Source of the DNA: CAVVVS01 sp963751355
GTDB lineage: Bacteria; Bacteroidota; Ignavibacteria; Ignavibacteriales; Ignavibacteriaceae
Reading direction: 5' to 3'
Assembly (NCBI GenBank): GCA_963751355.1
Contig: CAVVVS010000105.1
Location: 101,316-165,315, forward strand
Length of the DNA stretch: 64,000 nt
The position numbers were made by a program, and so were the translations under genes. The notes beneath the pieces were generated by a model. That model was not told the origin of the DNA, did no database searches, and was given only the letters and a program-made list of their open reading frames with translations. This document shows positions 63,155 through 64,000 of the stretch, piece after piece; position 1 is the stretch's first letter, and each line of letters opens with the position of its first letter.

Positions 63155-64000
63155 CTATTCAAGCCAATTTTTCGGCTGATAATATTTATTCATCTCATAA
63201 TGAGGTGAATTAGGTAGCGGTCTCTTATCATAAACAAATTTCACTTCAGGCGGAAGGGATATGAGAATCGATTCTATTCTCCCACCCGTTTTTAACCCGA
63301 AAATAGTACCCCTATCGTAGATTAAGTTAAATTCTACATACCTGCCGCGCCGGATTAATTGGAATTCTTTATCAGTCTCTGTGAACTCCTCGGTTTTTCT
63401 TTTTTCTACTATTGGCATAAAAGCTTCAAGAAAAGAATCACCAACCGATTTGATCAAATTAAAATATTTGTCCCTATCACCAGACAAATAGTCAAAAAAT
63501 ATTCCTCCAATGCCTCTCATTTCATTTCTATGTTTTACCGTAAAATACTCATCACACTGTTTTTTAAAATCCGAATACGAGCCGGGAATAATTTTTTCAC
63601 AAGCCTTTTTTATCGTTTGATGAAAATGTATGAAATCTTCGGTGTAGGGATAATAGGGAGTGAGATCAATTCCTCCGCCGAACCAGTACTTATCTTCATT
63701 CATTTCAAAATAACGAACATTCATGTGAATAGTCGGGATCATAGGTGATAAGGGGTGAAGAATTAATGATATTCCACATGCACCAAAATCGGAAGGTTCG
63801 GTATCCAAATGGCCGGCGACTGCTTCGGACATCTTACCGTACACCGAAGAAATATTAACGCCGCCTTTCTCAAAAATTTTACCGTTTTCTATCACTCTTG
63901 ATTTTCCTCCGCCTCCGCCCTCTCTCTTCCATTCGTCTTCTCTGAATTTTACAATTTCAATTTCTTCAACAGCAGAACATATTCTCTTTTGAAGAGTATT
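63155..64000 (-). CDS. hemF: Oxygen-dependent coproporphyrinogen III oxidase (partial)
   Basis: The frame is open to the right edge, so about 281 residues of the C-terminal part are visible. HemF signatures: GGGGGKSRV, ISLILHPLSPMIPTIHMN, YWFGGGIDLTPYYPY, RGIGGIFFDYLSG and RGRYVEFNLIYDRGTIFGL. It decarboxylates coproporphyrinogen III in haem synthesis using oxygen. Presence of this oxygen-dependent enzyme implies that the organism can grow with oxygen. The start codon lies outside the window; a GTG near 63895 is internal. Confidence 0.95.
   Translation of the reverse strand, partial: NTLQKRICSAVEEIEIVKFREDEWKREGGGGGKSRVIENGKIFEKGGVNISSVYGKMSEAVAGHLDTEPSDFGACGISLILHPLSPMIPTIHMNVRYFEMNEDKYWFGGGIDLTPYYPYTEDFIHFHQTIKKACEKIIPGSYSDFKKQCDEYFTVKHRNEMRGIGGIFFDYLSGDRDKYFNLIKSVGDSFLEAFMPIVEKRKTEEFTETDKEFQLIRRGRYVEFNLIYDRGTIFGLKTGGRIESILISLPPEVKFVYDKRPLPNSPHYEMNKYYQPKNWLE

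Noticed and set aside
1..64000. CRISPR arrays, tRNA and rRNA genes, IS elements, prophage genes
   Set aside because: I looked for regular spaced repeats, GGTTCGAATCC-like T-arms, transposase motifs and phage structural genes and saw none.

Overview
The window looks like chromosomal DNA of an AT-rich Gram-negative bacterium of the Fibrobacterota-Chlorobiota-Bacteroidota group, most plausibly an Ignavibacteria-type organism. This rests on AT-rich coding and spacer DNA, outer-membrane proteins (a TonB-dependent receptor, a TPR/barrel exporter, CsgG), group-typical family choices (a PPi-type phosphofructokinase, an MCC-like carboxylase, a NSS transporter with a MetS microprotein) and spacers carrying short-word repeats. 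The placement is inference. I saw no tRNA, rRNA, CRISPR array, prophage or insertion sequence.

Layout. 1-10025 (+): the tail of an ABC-2 permease, a PrsW-type protease, a DUF2064-like protein, nadD, a sugar epimerase, then an acyl-CoA/propionate catabolism block (MeaB GTPase, acyl-CoA dehydrogenase, carboxylase beta chain) running into an NtrC-type regulator and a HIT protein. 10214-18519 (-): DinB, a DUF72 protein, an ECF sigma/anti-sigma operon with unknown secreted proteins, a TonB-dependent receptor, and LexA with a candidate self-operator. 18923-31871 (-): an exopolysaccharide locus with two KaiC/RecA-like ATPases (one fused to a degenerate GGDEF-like domain), a TPR/beta-barrel exporter, a GT2 synthase, a small membrane protein, a deacetylase-like protein that seems to lack catalytic residues, and a PAS-rich hybrid kinase. 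32432-38143 (-): a GH9 glucanase, a lone receiver protein, a fatty acid hydroxylase and a murein-peptide pair (NlpC/P60 plus Ala-Glu epimerase). 38645-44743 (-): a Dlt-like acylation cassette (SGNH protein, acyl-AMP ligase, acyl carrier protein, MBOAT) with a GDSL hydrolase upstream. 45143-52745 (-): a curli locus in which CsgE carries a LysM domain and CsgG a C-terminal barrel. 53102-56342 (-): a small ORF and a beta-helix/Fn3 protein with a decayed tail. 57442-64000: a NSS transporter with its MetS microprotein (+), then PPi-type PFK, PcrA/UvrD helicase and HemF (-).

The middle 35 kb reads as an extracellular-matrix region: polymer synthesis and export, a glucanase, an acylation cassette that could decorate a surface polymer, and curli fibres.

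A striking secondary signal is that six genes are broken by frameshifts, and all six encode secreted, outer-membrane or matrix-related proteins. Five breaks fall at or beside homopolymer runs (13493-13502, 22965-22972, 27163-27165, 33037-33039, 40617-40627); the sixth is a many-times-broken tail at 53990-54419. In each of the five the missing domain is readable in another frame. They may be assembly indels, real pseudogenes, or, for the two A/T runs, slippage sites.
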